Of a DNA stretch of 64,000 nucleotides, positions 26,595-34,606 are shown one piece after another (position 1 is the stretch's first letter; the number at the start of each line of letters is the position of its first letter). The DNA is taken from assembly GCF_029589055.1 (NCBI RefSeq), contig NZ_JARQZP010000007.1:1550001-1614000 (forward strand), written 5' to 3'. The notes under the pieces were generated by a model that had not been told where the DNA came from, ran no database searches, and saw only the letters and a program-made list of their open reading frames with translations. Made by a program: the position numbers and the translations under genes. This stretch comes from Vibrio hannami. Its GTDB lineage: Bacteria; Pseudomonadota; Gammaproteobacteria; Enterobacterales; Vibrionaceae.

Positions 26595-27590
26595 ATGGCA
26601 ACACAAGTTCTTGATGATGTAATTCAGGGTTATAACACTATCCAATCTCTTGACGTGGATGATTTAGCTCCAGGGGAACACAAACTATGGTTTCGCATTG
26701 CAACCAACGCTATTTCGCAGTGGGACCATTTGCCTGTGATGGTTTTCAAGGGCACAAAGCCAGGTAAAAAAATACTGGTTACCGCTGGCGTTCACGGAGA
26801 CGAGTACAACGGCATTCTGACAGCTCAAAAAGTGGCTCGCGATCTGGTTGGGAAAGAGCTTGCAGGAACCGTAACCATTGTTCCGGGGATCAACCCTACC
26901 GGAATGCTTCATCACAGCCGTGACTTCTTCCCGGCCGATCCGGATACTTCGCCATCCAACCTGAATCGCTACTTTCCGGGCAAAGCGTCGGGGAACGAAA
27001 CAGACCGATACCTGCACTCACTTTGGGGTAACCTTCTCAAGCCTAATGCAGACTTTGTCATTGATTTGCACACTCAAACCAGTGGCACAACATACCCACT
27101 CTATGTATTCGCTGATTACCGAATAGAACAGTGTTTGCAAATGGCACGCCTGATGAATCCAGACGTTATCTTAAATGATCCTGGTGATAGTGGCGTTCTG
27201 GAAACCGTATTTAACAAAAATGCCATTCCATGTATTACCGTCGAGATAGGTATGGGACGTTACACTCAGCAAGATCTTATTGACAGAGCGGTCGCTGGTA
27301 TCTTCAATATTCTAAAACACCACAACGTTATCGATGAAAGCCCTGAGGCTCAGGTAAGTTGCTTAGAAGGAAATAAAACCATCAGTATTCGTGCGGAAGT
27401 TGGTGGTTTCGTATTACCTCAGGTGAATCTTTTGGATGTGGTAAACGAAGGTGACTTACTGGCTATTCAACATGATGGATTTGGCGATGAAATTCACCGT
27501 TACCTTGCTCCGGAATCAGGTACCGTCTTAAGCCACAATATTGAGTCGGTTCGCGCTCCGGGGTCATTGGTTGTTCGTTTAATCAAATAA
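26595..27590 (+). CDS. M14-type aspartoacylase/desuccinylase family zinc amidohydrolase
   Basis: 331 residues. Zinc ligands are visible in GVHGDEYNG (His and Glu) and DLHTQ (His); a catalytic Glu candidate is in CITVEIGMG. The C-terminal beta domain (ISIRAEVGGFVLPQVNLLDVVNEGD) is typical of the succinylglutamate desuccinylase/aspartoacylase family, which cleaves N-acyl groups from amino acids. It follows the YfcC-type transporter, suggesting uptake plus hydrolysis of an N-acylated compound. Confidence 0.85.
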   Translation: MATQVLDDVIQGYNTIQSLDVDDLAPGEHKLWFRIATNAISQWDHLPVMVFKGTKPGKKILVTAGVHGDEYNGILTAQKVARDLVGKELAGTVTIVPGINPTGMLHHSRDFFPADPDTSPSNLNRYFPGKASGNETDRYLHSLWGNLLKPNADFVIDLHTQTSGTTYPLYVFADYRIEQCLQMARLMNPDVILNDPGDSGVLETVFNKNAIPCITVEIGMGRYTQQDLIDRAVAGIFNILKHHNVIDESPEAQVSCLEGNKTISIRAEVGGFVLPQVNLLDVVNEGDLLAIQHDGFGDEIHRYLAPESGTVLSHNIESVRAPGSLVVRLIK

Positions 27591-27606
27591 ACGCCTAGAC
27601 ATATAG

Positions 27607-27630
27607 AGCTTCTTACACAGGTAAGAAGCT
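27607..27630 (+). terminator. Rho-independent terminator
   Basis: Ten-bp perfect stem AGCTTCTTAC / GTAAGAAGCT, 4-nt loop, then TTTTT, 17 bp after the deacylase stop codon. Confidence 0.88.
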
Positions 27631-27810
27631 TTTTATTCAGCACGCTTTCACATTTCTCTCTATTGATAAAACCCTAAAAAAATCTCTCTTTAACCTGCCT
27701 GTAACTCCTGCCAAATCTACAATTAAAGTAGATGTACCAAGCAACGTTGATTACCGGAAGTACTCGATAATCCTTTAGAAAATAGTGATATCCACTTTAA
27801 GGAAGAGATT

Positions 27811-30216
27811 ATGGATAACTACCAATATATATACTGGTTTAATCAGCTGACTATCGACGATGTCCCTCTGGTCGGCGGCAAAAATGCCTCTCTGGGTGAG
27901 CTTTCTGCACTGCTGGAATCCAGCCCAATTCAACTACCAAATGGATTTGCCTTAACCGCTGATGCATACCGGGAATACCTTCGCTACAACCAGCTGGAAG
28001 ATAAAATCTACCCACTGTTAGATAATCTGGATAAAACTGACCTTGATGCCCTTCAAAGTGTTGCGGCACGTGTACGTCAGTTAATTCTTAACGGTGACTT
28101 TACTCCAGAGATGAAAAAACAAATCGCCGATGCTTACGCTGTCCTTGAAAAGGAATATGGCGAAAATACAGATGTAGCCGTGCGCAGCAGTGCTACAGCG
28201 GAAGATCTGCCTAACGCTTCGTTTGCCGGACAGCAGGAAACCTATCTGAATGTTACTGGCATCGATGAACTGCTTTCTTACAGTAAAAAAGTGTTGGCTT
28301 CTCTGTTTACCGATCGTGCTATTAGCTACCGCATCGATCAGGGGTTTGAACACCGTCAGGTCGCCCTTTCTGTCGGCGTGCAGAAGATGGTTCGCTCAGA
28401 CTTAGGCGCTGCGGGGGTGATGTTCACTCTGGATACCGAATCTGGCTTCCGGGATCTGGTATTGATCAATTCCGCATATGGCCTTGGCGAAAATATTGTT
28501 CAGGGTGCCGTGTCACCGGATGAGTTCTTTGTGTTTAAACCACTACTGCGGGAACAGTTCCGTCCTATCGTTAAACGCCATCTGGGTGAAAAAACGATAA
28601 AAATGGTGTATCAGAACGAAGATATCAAACACACCACCACCATGAACATTCCTGTTGATGAGCAGGATCGCGGACAGTTCTCTATCTCTGATGACGATGT
28701 ACTGGCGCTTGCCGGAACAGGTATGCTTATTGAGCAACACTACTCAGAAAAAGCTGGCCGGGATATGCCAATGGATATTGAATGGGCCAAAGACGGTCAG
28801 ACAGGCCAGTTGTTTATTCTTCAGGCTCGCCCGGAAACGGTTCACTCACAACAATCCAAAAACGTTATCGCAAACTTTAAACTTGATAACAAAGACGGCA
28901 TTAAACCTATTGTTAAAGGTAAAAGTGTCGGTAAGAAAATCGCATCTGGTAAAGCCACTATTATTGCCAACAAATCAGAAATGGATAAGTTGCAACCGGG
29001 TGACGTACTGGTATCCGATATTACCGATCCCGACTGGGAGCCTATCATGAAAAAAGCGTCTGCCATCGTTACCAACCGAGGCGGACGAGTTTGCCATGCT
29101 GCAATAATCGCCCGAGAACTTGGCATTCCTGCGGTGGTGGGTACCGCTGATGCGACTGAAAAAATCAAATCTGGTGACGAAATTACCGTCTGTTGCGCCG
29201 AAGGTGATGCAGGATTCGTCTATTCGGGATTGCTACCATTTGAGGTTACAGAACATCAGATTGATTTCAGTAAGCGGCCTGAAACTAAGATGATGCTGAA
29301 TGTGGCCGATCCGCATATGGCATTTGAATTTGCCCAACTACCAAATGACGGTATTGGCCTTGCTCGGCTTGAGTTTATAATCAACAACATGATAGGCACT
29401 CACCCACAAGCCTTGATAGAATTTGATGCTCAGGAAGGCGAGCTGAAGCAGAAGTTATCTGAGAAAATATCCGGATATCCTTCTCCTACTCAGTACTATG
29501 TGGATCGACTGGCTGAGGGTATCGGCGCAATCTGTGCTGCCTTCTATCCAAAACAGGTCATTATCCGTTTCAGTGACTTCAAATCTAACGAATACCGTTC
29601 ATTACTGGGCGGTGCTGCCTACGAACCGGATGAAGAAAACCCAATGATAGGCTTCCGTGGTACCGGACGTTACTTCGATTCCAGCTTCGCCGACTGCTTT
29701 GCTCTTGAGTGCGCAGCTGTTAAGTATGTTCGCGAAGTTCAGGGATTGACAAACCTAGCTGTGATGCTGCCATTTGTACGAACTCCGGAAGACCTGTTAT
29801 CAGTTCAGGAGTTAATGGCCAAACACGGCGTTATCAGGGGGGAAAACGGACTCAAGCTGTATACCATGTGCGAAATTCCATCCAATGTTATTCTGGCAGA
29901 ACGCTTCCTTGAACACTGCGATGGTTTCTCTATCGGTTCAAACGACCTGACTCAACTGACACTTGGGGTAGACCGGGATTCCGGTTTACTAACCCAATAC
30001 GATGAACGCCATGAAGCGGTAACCCGTATGCTGAAAATGGCGATTGAAGCATGTCAGAAGGCGGATAAGTATGTCGGTATCTGTGGACAGGCACCGTCTG
30101 ACTTCCCGGATATTACTCGCTGGCTGGTTGAGCAGGGCATCAGCTCTATCTCACTTAACCCGGATAGTGTTATCGCGATGACAGAACTAGTGATGGATTT
30201 GGAGGCTGATCGTTAA
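27811..30216 (+). CDS. ppsA: Phosphoenolpyruvate synthase
   Basis: 801 residues, the usual length for PpsA, which makes PEP from pyruvate, ATP and water for gluconeogenesis. Domains: ATP-grasp nucleotide-binding domain (about 1-350, VRSSATAEDLPNASFAGQQET), swivelling phosphohistidine domain with TNRGGRVCHAAIIARELG (His about 430), and the PEP-utilising TIM barrel with FRGTGRY, GSNDLTQLTLGVDRDSG and GICGQAPSD. A good SD (AAGGAAGAG) precedes the ATG. The regulatory kinase PpsR gene is not next to it. Single gene. Confidence 0.95.
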   Translation: MDNYQYIYWFNQLTIDDVPLVGGKNASLGELSALLESSPIQLPNGFALTADAYREYLRYNQLEDKIYPLLDNLDKTDLDALQSVAARVRQLILNGDFTPEMKKQIADAYAVLEKEYGENTDVAVRSSATAEDLPNASFAGQQETYLNVTGIDELLSYSKKVLASLFTDRAISYRIDQGFEHRQVALSVGVQKMVRSDLGAAGVMFTLDTESGFRDLVLINSAYGLGENIVQGAVSPDEFFVFKPLLREQFRPIVKRHLGEKTIKMVYQNEDIKHTTTMNIPVDEQDRGQFSISDDDVLALAGTGMLIEQHYSEKAGRDMPMDIEWAKDGQTGQLFILQARPETVHSQQSKNVIANFKLDNKDGIKPIVKGKSVGKKIASGKATIIANKSEMDKLQPGDVLVSDITDPDWEPIMKKASAIVTNRGGRVCHAAIIARELGIPAVVGTADATEKIKSGDEITVCCAEGDAGFVYSGLLPFEVTEHQIDFSKRPETKMMLNVADPHMAFEFAQLPNDGIGLARLEFIINNMIGTHPQALIEFDAQEGELKQKLSEKISGYPSPTQYYVDRLAEGIGAICAAFYPKQVIIRFSDFKSNEYRSLLGGAAYEPDEENPMIGFRGTGRYFDSSFADCFALECAAVKYVREVQGLTNLAVMLPFVRTPEDLLSVQELMAKHGVIRGENGLKLYTMCEIPSNVILAERFLEHCDGFSIGSNDLTQLTLGVDRDSGLLTQYDERHEAVTRMLKMAIEACQKADKYVGICGQAPSDFPDITRWLVEQGISSISLNPDSVIAMTELVMDLEADR

Positions 30217-30231
30217 TCAGCAACGTTAGAT

Positions 30232-30274
30232 CCCGGGTAATTGCCTGAAAAATAGCGCTTAGGCAATTTCCGGG
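30232..30274. terminator. Hairpin between ppsA and the hydrogenase operon
   Basis: Interrupted stem CCCGG..AATTGCCT / AGGCAATT..CCGGG with a 14-nt loop, between two convergent units. T tracts are offset (TTTTT starts about seven bases after the stem on the plus strand). Confidence 0.5.
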
Positions 30275-30296
30275 ATAGCTGTTTTTCACCCGCCCT

Positions 30297-31589
30297 CTAC
30301 TTCCTGTTTACCTTTAATTTTAAGAAATGAGTCGAACAGGAAATGCAGGGATCGTAATTGCGAATCACCTGCTCACAAAATGTCGTGAGTTCCTGGTCAC
30401 TATGATTTAATCCGAACTGCTCGACAGAGGACTTAAGATCTTTTTCTATCCGGGCCTGATTCTGGCTGGTTGGTGGAATAATGGTACACGACTGGATTCG
30501 CCCTTCTTCATCCAGATGATAACCATGATAGATAAGTCCGCGTGGCGCTTCAGTTGCGTAGCAGCAACTACCTGCTCTGGGCGTCACTTCAACATACGGT
30601 TGCTCCGGCAGTTCTAACCCACTCAATATCCGCTCTATTTCATAACAGGCATAGTGAATTTCCAAAGCGCGGATAAGAATGCTGTCAAACATGTTCAGGC
30701 ATTCGCCCTCTATACCAGCCTGCTTTGCCAGATTCAGCGTCACACTGTCCAGATGGCGATAGTTATTATTAAAGCGAGCCAGTGGCCCCACCAAATACTC
30801 CTGACCATTTAACGTGGAGTAGAGCGCCGTGGAGTGAGGTTCCTGATGTTCGCTAAAGTAGTCCTGATACTCTTCTGCCTCTATATTCATATCCGATGCC
30901 GAGGCTATCCAGCCACTGTTTATCGGGTACTCATGGTTGGATTTCAGGCTCACATAGTTAAAGCTATCTGTATAATCAGGGCGGTTAAGCGCAGAACAAT
31001 AGCAGACCAGTTGTTCTGCCAGCAGGCGTGTTTCCGTTGCCTTTTGACTTAACTCAGTCAACTGCTTTTGGTCAGGTAAAGCTTCAAAACCGCCGACTCT
31101 CAGGCCAATCGGATGAACGCTTCGGCCGCCAAGCAAGGACATTATCTGATTGCCGAATCCCTGAATTCTAACGCCGCGGGTAAATACTTCGGGATGTGCT
31201 TTGCCCATCCCCAGTCCATTTCCGAATCCAAGGAAATCAGGCAGGGCGAGAAAGTGGATATGCAAAGAGTGACTCTGAATCCATTCGGCAAGGTTCATTA
31301 CACGACGTAGCTGAGTGATAGGTTGCGGGATATCTGCGTCGAACAGTTTTTCAAATGCCAGAATAGAGGTCAGTTCGTACGCCATCGGGCAGATACCGCA
31401 TATTCTGGCGCTCAAAGCAGGTGCATCCAGATAACTCTTACCCACCAGCAGCTGTTCAAAAAATCGTGGTGGCTCAACAATTCTGAGCAACAGGGTTTCT
31501 ATCTGGTCACCTTTCGCGTTCAACTCAAGCGATGCTTCTCCCTCTAGCCGAGTGATAAACGGCACCTTAATCTTAAGAGTTCTGCTCAT
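30297..31589 (-). CDS. [NiFe] hydrogenase large subunit (group 3b-like)
   Basis: 430 residues. The two Ni-binding motifs are present: RICGICP (about residues 61-67) and DPCISCSTH near the C terminus (His about 421). The nine residues after that His (FLKLKVNRK) should be removed by a maturation protease. After the first motif the usual His is Tyr (PMAYELTS), as I recall for some cytoplasmic group 3 enzymes. It holds the Ni-Fe site that splits or makes H2. It is the last gene of the operon and overlaps the small-subunit gene by 17 bp. Confidence 0.92.
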   Translation of the reverse strand: MSRTLKIKVPFITRLEGEASLELNAKGDQIETLLLRIVEPPRFFEQLLVGKSYLDAPALSARICGICPMAYELTSILAFEKLFDADIPQPITQLRRVMNLAEWIQSHSLHIHFLALPDFLGFGNGLGMGKAHPEVFTRGVRIQGFGNQIMSLLGGRSVHPIGLRVGGFEALPDQKQLTELSQKATETRLLAEQLVCYCSALNRPDYTDSFNYVSLKSNHEYPINSGWIASASDMNIEAEEYQDYFSEHQEPHSTALYSTLNGQEYLVGPLARFNNNYRHLDSVTLNLAKQAGIEGECLNMFDSILIRALEIHYACYEIERILSGLELPEQPYVEVTPRAGSCCYATEAPRGLIYHGYHLDEEGRIQSCTIIPPTSQNQARIEKDLKSSVEQFGLNHSDQELTTFCEQVIRNYDPCISCSTHFLKLKVNRK

Positions 31590-32409
31590 GCTGACCTCCC
31601 TCTTGTCCCTGATTCAGCCAGTACTCAATCTCCTGATTAAACTCGCTGCCATTGCTATGAAACTGAGCAAATCGGTCAACGATCTCTTTTTCAAGCAGGC
31701 CGATTCCCTGTAGCCGATTAGCAAGGCCACGACAGTTTGGCTGCTCTGACGGGCCGTAGCAGCTATAGCAGGCTTTACCGTAGGAAGGACAAATCGCGCC
31801 ACACCCCGTTCTGGTTACAGCGCCGAGACATGGAGACTGTTTTGTTATCAAAACACAGACGTTACCGCGACGTTTACATTCCAGGCATAGCTTCTCTTTT
31901 TCAGGAGCTATATTCCCGCCCCGGTTATACCGGAAAAAGGTAAGTATTTGCGACAGAAAGCCTAAAACCTGCTCCCCAGAAACCGGACATCCCCAGATTT
32001 CATAATCCACCTTAACGAACTTAGCAACTGGCTCGGAGCGCCCAAGCGCCTCGATAAACTGTGGTGAAGCATAAACCTGCTGCTTTACCGCAGATACTTC
32101 GCCATAAACCTGGGTCAGATTTCGCAAAGCCTGAACACCACCGGAGGTCGCACAAGCCCCGATCGTAACCAGAATCTGGCTGTTATCCCTGACTAACTTC
32201 AGACGTTCAATGTCTTCTTTAGTCGTAATACTGCCCTCGACAAATGCAATATCGGTGGTGCAATCCGGGCAGTAGATACCACCTTCAACAAAATGAGTAA
32301 TTTCAATGTAATCCAGCAGTGTCAGCAACGCCTCACCCAAATTGACAAACCCCAGCTGGCAGCCGGAACACGAGGTAAATTTATGAATGGAAATCGTTAG
32401 CTTTGACAT
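31573..32409 (-). CDS. [NiFe] hydrogenase small subunit
   Basis: 278 residues with no Tat signal, so cytoplasmic. Cys ligands for the Fe-S clusters are in SCSGCQLGF, GACATSGG and EIWGCPVSGEQ, followed by a Cys-rich C-terminal part (CLECKRRGNVC, GCGAICPSYGKACYSCYG), as in HydD/HoxY-type subunits. It passes electrons from the Ni-Fe site to the flavin subunit. Its start overlaps the stop of the flavin-subunit gene by one base. Confidence 0.92.
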   Translation of the reverse strand: MSKLTISIHKFTSCSGCQLGFVNLGEALLTLLDYIEITHFVEGGIYCPDCTTDIAFVEGSITTKEDIERLKLVRDNSQILVTIGACATSGGVQALRNLTQVYGEVSAVKQQVYASPQFIEALGRSEPVAKFVKVDYEIWGCPVSGEQVLGFLSQILTFFRYNRGGNIAPEKEKLCLECKRRGNVCVLITKQSPCLGAVTRTGCGAICPSYGKACYSCYGPSEQPNCRGLANRLQGIGLLEKEIVDRFAQFHSNGSEFNQEIEYWLNQGQEGGQHEQNS

Positions 32410-33233
32410 CAGAAACCTTCCTTACCAAACCAGGGTTTGATCTGAGGAAAGTGGAATACAGGACCATCTTTACAGACATAAAAAGGGCCAATCTGACAAT
32501 GACCGCAGAACCCCTGACCACACTGAAAATTACGCTCCATACTGAGATAGAGTGATTCATCGCTCACGCCAATTTCGGCCAGATCTCGTATTGCAGCCTT
32601 CATCATAATTTCCGGACCACACATCATTACTACGCAATGCTGACGGTCAAACACGGCTTCTTTGATAAATTCGGTAACCACGCCAAAGCGCCAATGTCGT
32701 TTCTTCTTGTCTCTTTGCTCTTCACTGGCAGCTAGTAATACCTGACAGTTATCTCTGTCACGCCAAGTTTGGTATTGATCCTGCCAAAGCAGATCCTGAT
32801 GATGTTTCACTCCCTGCAAAATCACAATATCCTTGTAGTTTTGCCTGTGCTCCACCGCATAACTGATCGCAGCGACCGCTGGCGCGCATCCCAGACCCGC
32901 AGTGATAAAAATCAAATCCTTACCGATAGCTGAGTCCAGAGGCCACCCTTTGCCAAAGGGCCCCCTGACACCAATTTGCTGTCCCAGTTTAATACTGGTC
33001 AGAATTTGAGTGACCCGACCTACCGAACGCACCGTATGCAGCAAACAGTTGTCCTTCCAGCCCATTATTGAGATAGCCACTTCACCTACTCCGGGCACCG
33101 AAAGCATATTGAACTGACCAAACTGAAACGGAAAATGTGTAACGCCTTCAAGGCGCAGAGACAGTGTGACTATATCTGCGACTTCTTCGGTCTTAGCAAT
33201 CAGCGTCGCAGGAACAGGAACCATATCACTCAT
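32409..33233 (-). CDS. Hydrogenase FAD/NAD(P)-binding subunit (HydG-like)
   Basis: About 274 residues from ATG 33233, which has AAGGAGC upstream and overlaps the stop of the preceding gene. The fold is the ferredoxin-NADP reductase type: FAD-binding barrel (FGQFNMLSVPGVGEVAIS), NAD(P) domain (FITAGLGCAPAVAAI, MMCGPEIMM) and a C-terminal [2Fe-2S] motif NFQCGQGFCGHCQIG...VCKDGP, as in PyrK and sulfhydrogenase gamma subunits. It links the hydrogenase to NAD(P)H. Confidence 0.9.
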   Translation of the reverse strand: MSDMVPVPATLIAKTEEVADIVTLSLRLEGVTHFPFQFGQFNMLSVPGVGEVAISIMGWKDNCLLHTVRSVGRVTQILTSIKLGQQIGVRGPFGKGWPLDSAIGKDLIFITAGLGCAPAVAAISYAVEHRQNYKDIVILQGVKHHQDLLWQDQYQTWRDRDNCQVLLAASEEQRDKKKRHWRFGVVTEFIKEAVFDRQHCVVMMCGPEIMMKAAIRDLAEIGVSDESLYLSMERNFQCGQGFCGHCQIGPFYVCKDGPVFHFPQIKPWFGKEGF

Positions 33234-34416
33234 AATGTTGCTCCTTACCACCACCAGCTTTCTCATGCTCGCTATCAGGAAGTTGTTTTAGCAGATCCTG
33301 TACCTCTTCTACTAAATCAATAGCAGCTGGACACCAGGTGATACAACGGCCACATCCAACACAGCCTGAGCGTCCATACTGACTTTGCCAGTTCGCCAGT
33401 TTATGAGTCACCCACTGCCGGTAACGAGATGAAATGGTTGGCCGGAAGTTCTTGCCAAAGATATGTGAATGCTCAACGCTGAAACAAGAATCCCACAAAC
33501 GGACCTGCTCCGAGATCACACCACCTTCAGCGTCCGGAAAAAGATGGCGCTTTGATTCCTGCTTACTACAGAAACAAGTCGGACATACCAGAGTACAGTT
33601 ACCACAGGAGAGACACCGCTCAGCGATAGATTCCCAGTGCCTGTCTGCCAGCAGCTCCGTGAGTTGCTGCAATTTCCGTTCATCCGGCATCTGTTTGTTC
33701 TGATTTTTTGCAGCTGCATTGACCTGTACTTTAGCCATTGCACATCGCTCTGCTGATGCAGGCTCTAGCGAGAGCGCATCGAGTACCGCCAGCCCTTTAT
33801 CACTGCCCTGCTCTAACAAAAAGCCGTCATCCAGTTCATCCAGAACAAGGTCATAATAAAATTTTGCTTCCGGCCCCGTTCCTGTAGAAACACAAAAACA
33901 TTGCTCGCCGCTAGCACTACAATTGACCGCTACTAGTAATAACTTCTCTCGCTGCGCTTTATAAAACTCATCCTGGTATGGACCAAACAGAAAGTGTTTA
34001 TCCTGCAATGCCAGCGCCGCAAGGTCACATGCTCTAACGCCAATAACCGCGATTTTTTCAGCACCTAACGGTGCTTGATGAAATGACAATCCAGAATCTT
34101 CAGCACGACAGGACCACAACGTCTGCTCAGGTTTAAAAAGCAATGGCTTCAATCCCTGTAGGCCGGTATTCCAGCTAAAAAAGTGCCCCGAAGAATCTGA
34201 ATCAAGTGAATATTTGCCGGGAGCCTGTCTCTCTCTAACCCCGCATGCCAATTCGCCCGGGGACGTAACTGAATCAAACAAGATTGCGCCATTGCGGATA
34301 ACTGGCGCAATAATTTTGTAGCCCAGAGAGCCCAACGCCTCGAACAGCAAACTAAAGTTCTGCCGCGCCAGCCAAAGCTTGCTCGGTCTTCTCCTGTTAT
34401 CCGTATCAGAGTTCAT
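33226..34416 (-). CDS. Hydrogenase iron-sulfur subunit (HydB-like)
   Basis: 396 residues. Two [4Fe-4S] motifs, CLSCGNCTLVCPTCFC (about 270-285) and CVGCGRCITWCPAAID (about 345-360), sit in the C-terminal half; the N-terminal domain is the one shared by sulfhydrogenase beta subunits and the anaerobic sulfite reductase A subunit (AsrA). It carries electrons between the flavin subunit and another partner. It is the first gene of the four-gene operon, whose order (beta, gamma, delta, alpha) is that of Pyrococcus-type sulfhydrogenase. Confidence 0.9.
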   Translation of the reverse strand: MNSDTDNRRRPSKLWLARQNFSLLFEALGSLGYKIIAPVIRNGAILFDSVTSPGELACGVRERQAPGKYSLDSDSSGHFFSWNTGLQGLKPLLFKPEQTLWSCRAEDSGLSFHQAPLGAEKIAVIGVRACDLAALALQDKHFLFGPYQDEFYKAQREKLLLVAVNCSASGEQCFCVSTGTGPEAKFYYDLVLDELDDGFLLEQGSDKGLAVLDALSLEPASAERCAMAKVQVNAAAKNQNKQMPDERKLQQLTELLADRHWESIAERCLSCGNCTLVCPTCFCSKQESKRHLFPDAEGGVISEQVRLWDSCFSVEHSHIFGKNFRPTISSRYRQWVTHKLANWQSQYGRSGCVGCGRCITWCPAAIDLVEEVQDLLKQLPDSEHEKAGGGKEQHYE

Positions 34417-34606
34417 AAAAAGATACTCCGGTTAAATATAAACAGAGGTTCTATTTATCAGTATAAGACATGCAACAACGAGCAATCCCCGGTACTCAAA
34501 AATCGATTTATCTTATTAAAAACAAGACTGTGATTTACGCCGGGTCGAAGAAAACAACTTCTATTATTACAAAAGGGAGCAAGCTGTTTTTGTGGGAAAG
34601 GAAGTT
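34417..34606. promoter_or_regulatory. Divergent promoter region, hydrogenase and P-type ATPase
   Basis: 190 bp, AT-rich in the middle, between divergent start codons. It must hold both promoters. I looked for an FNR box (TTGAT-N4-ATCAA) and saw no convincing one. Confidence 0.5.

Noticed and set aside
34417..34606. FNR-type site upstream of the hydrogenase operon
   Set aside because: The best sequence (AAATCGATTTATC) does not keep TTGAT-N4-ATCAA.
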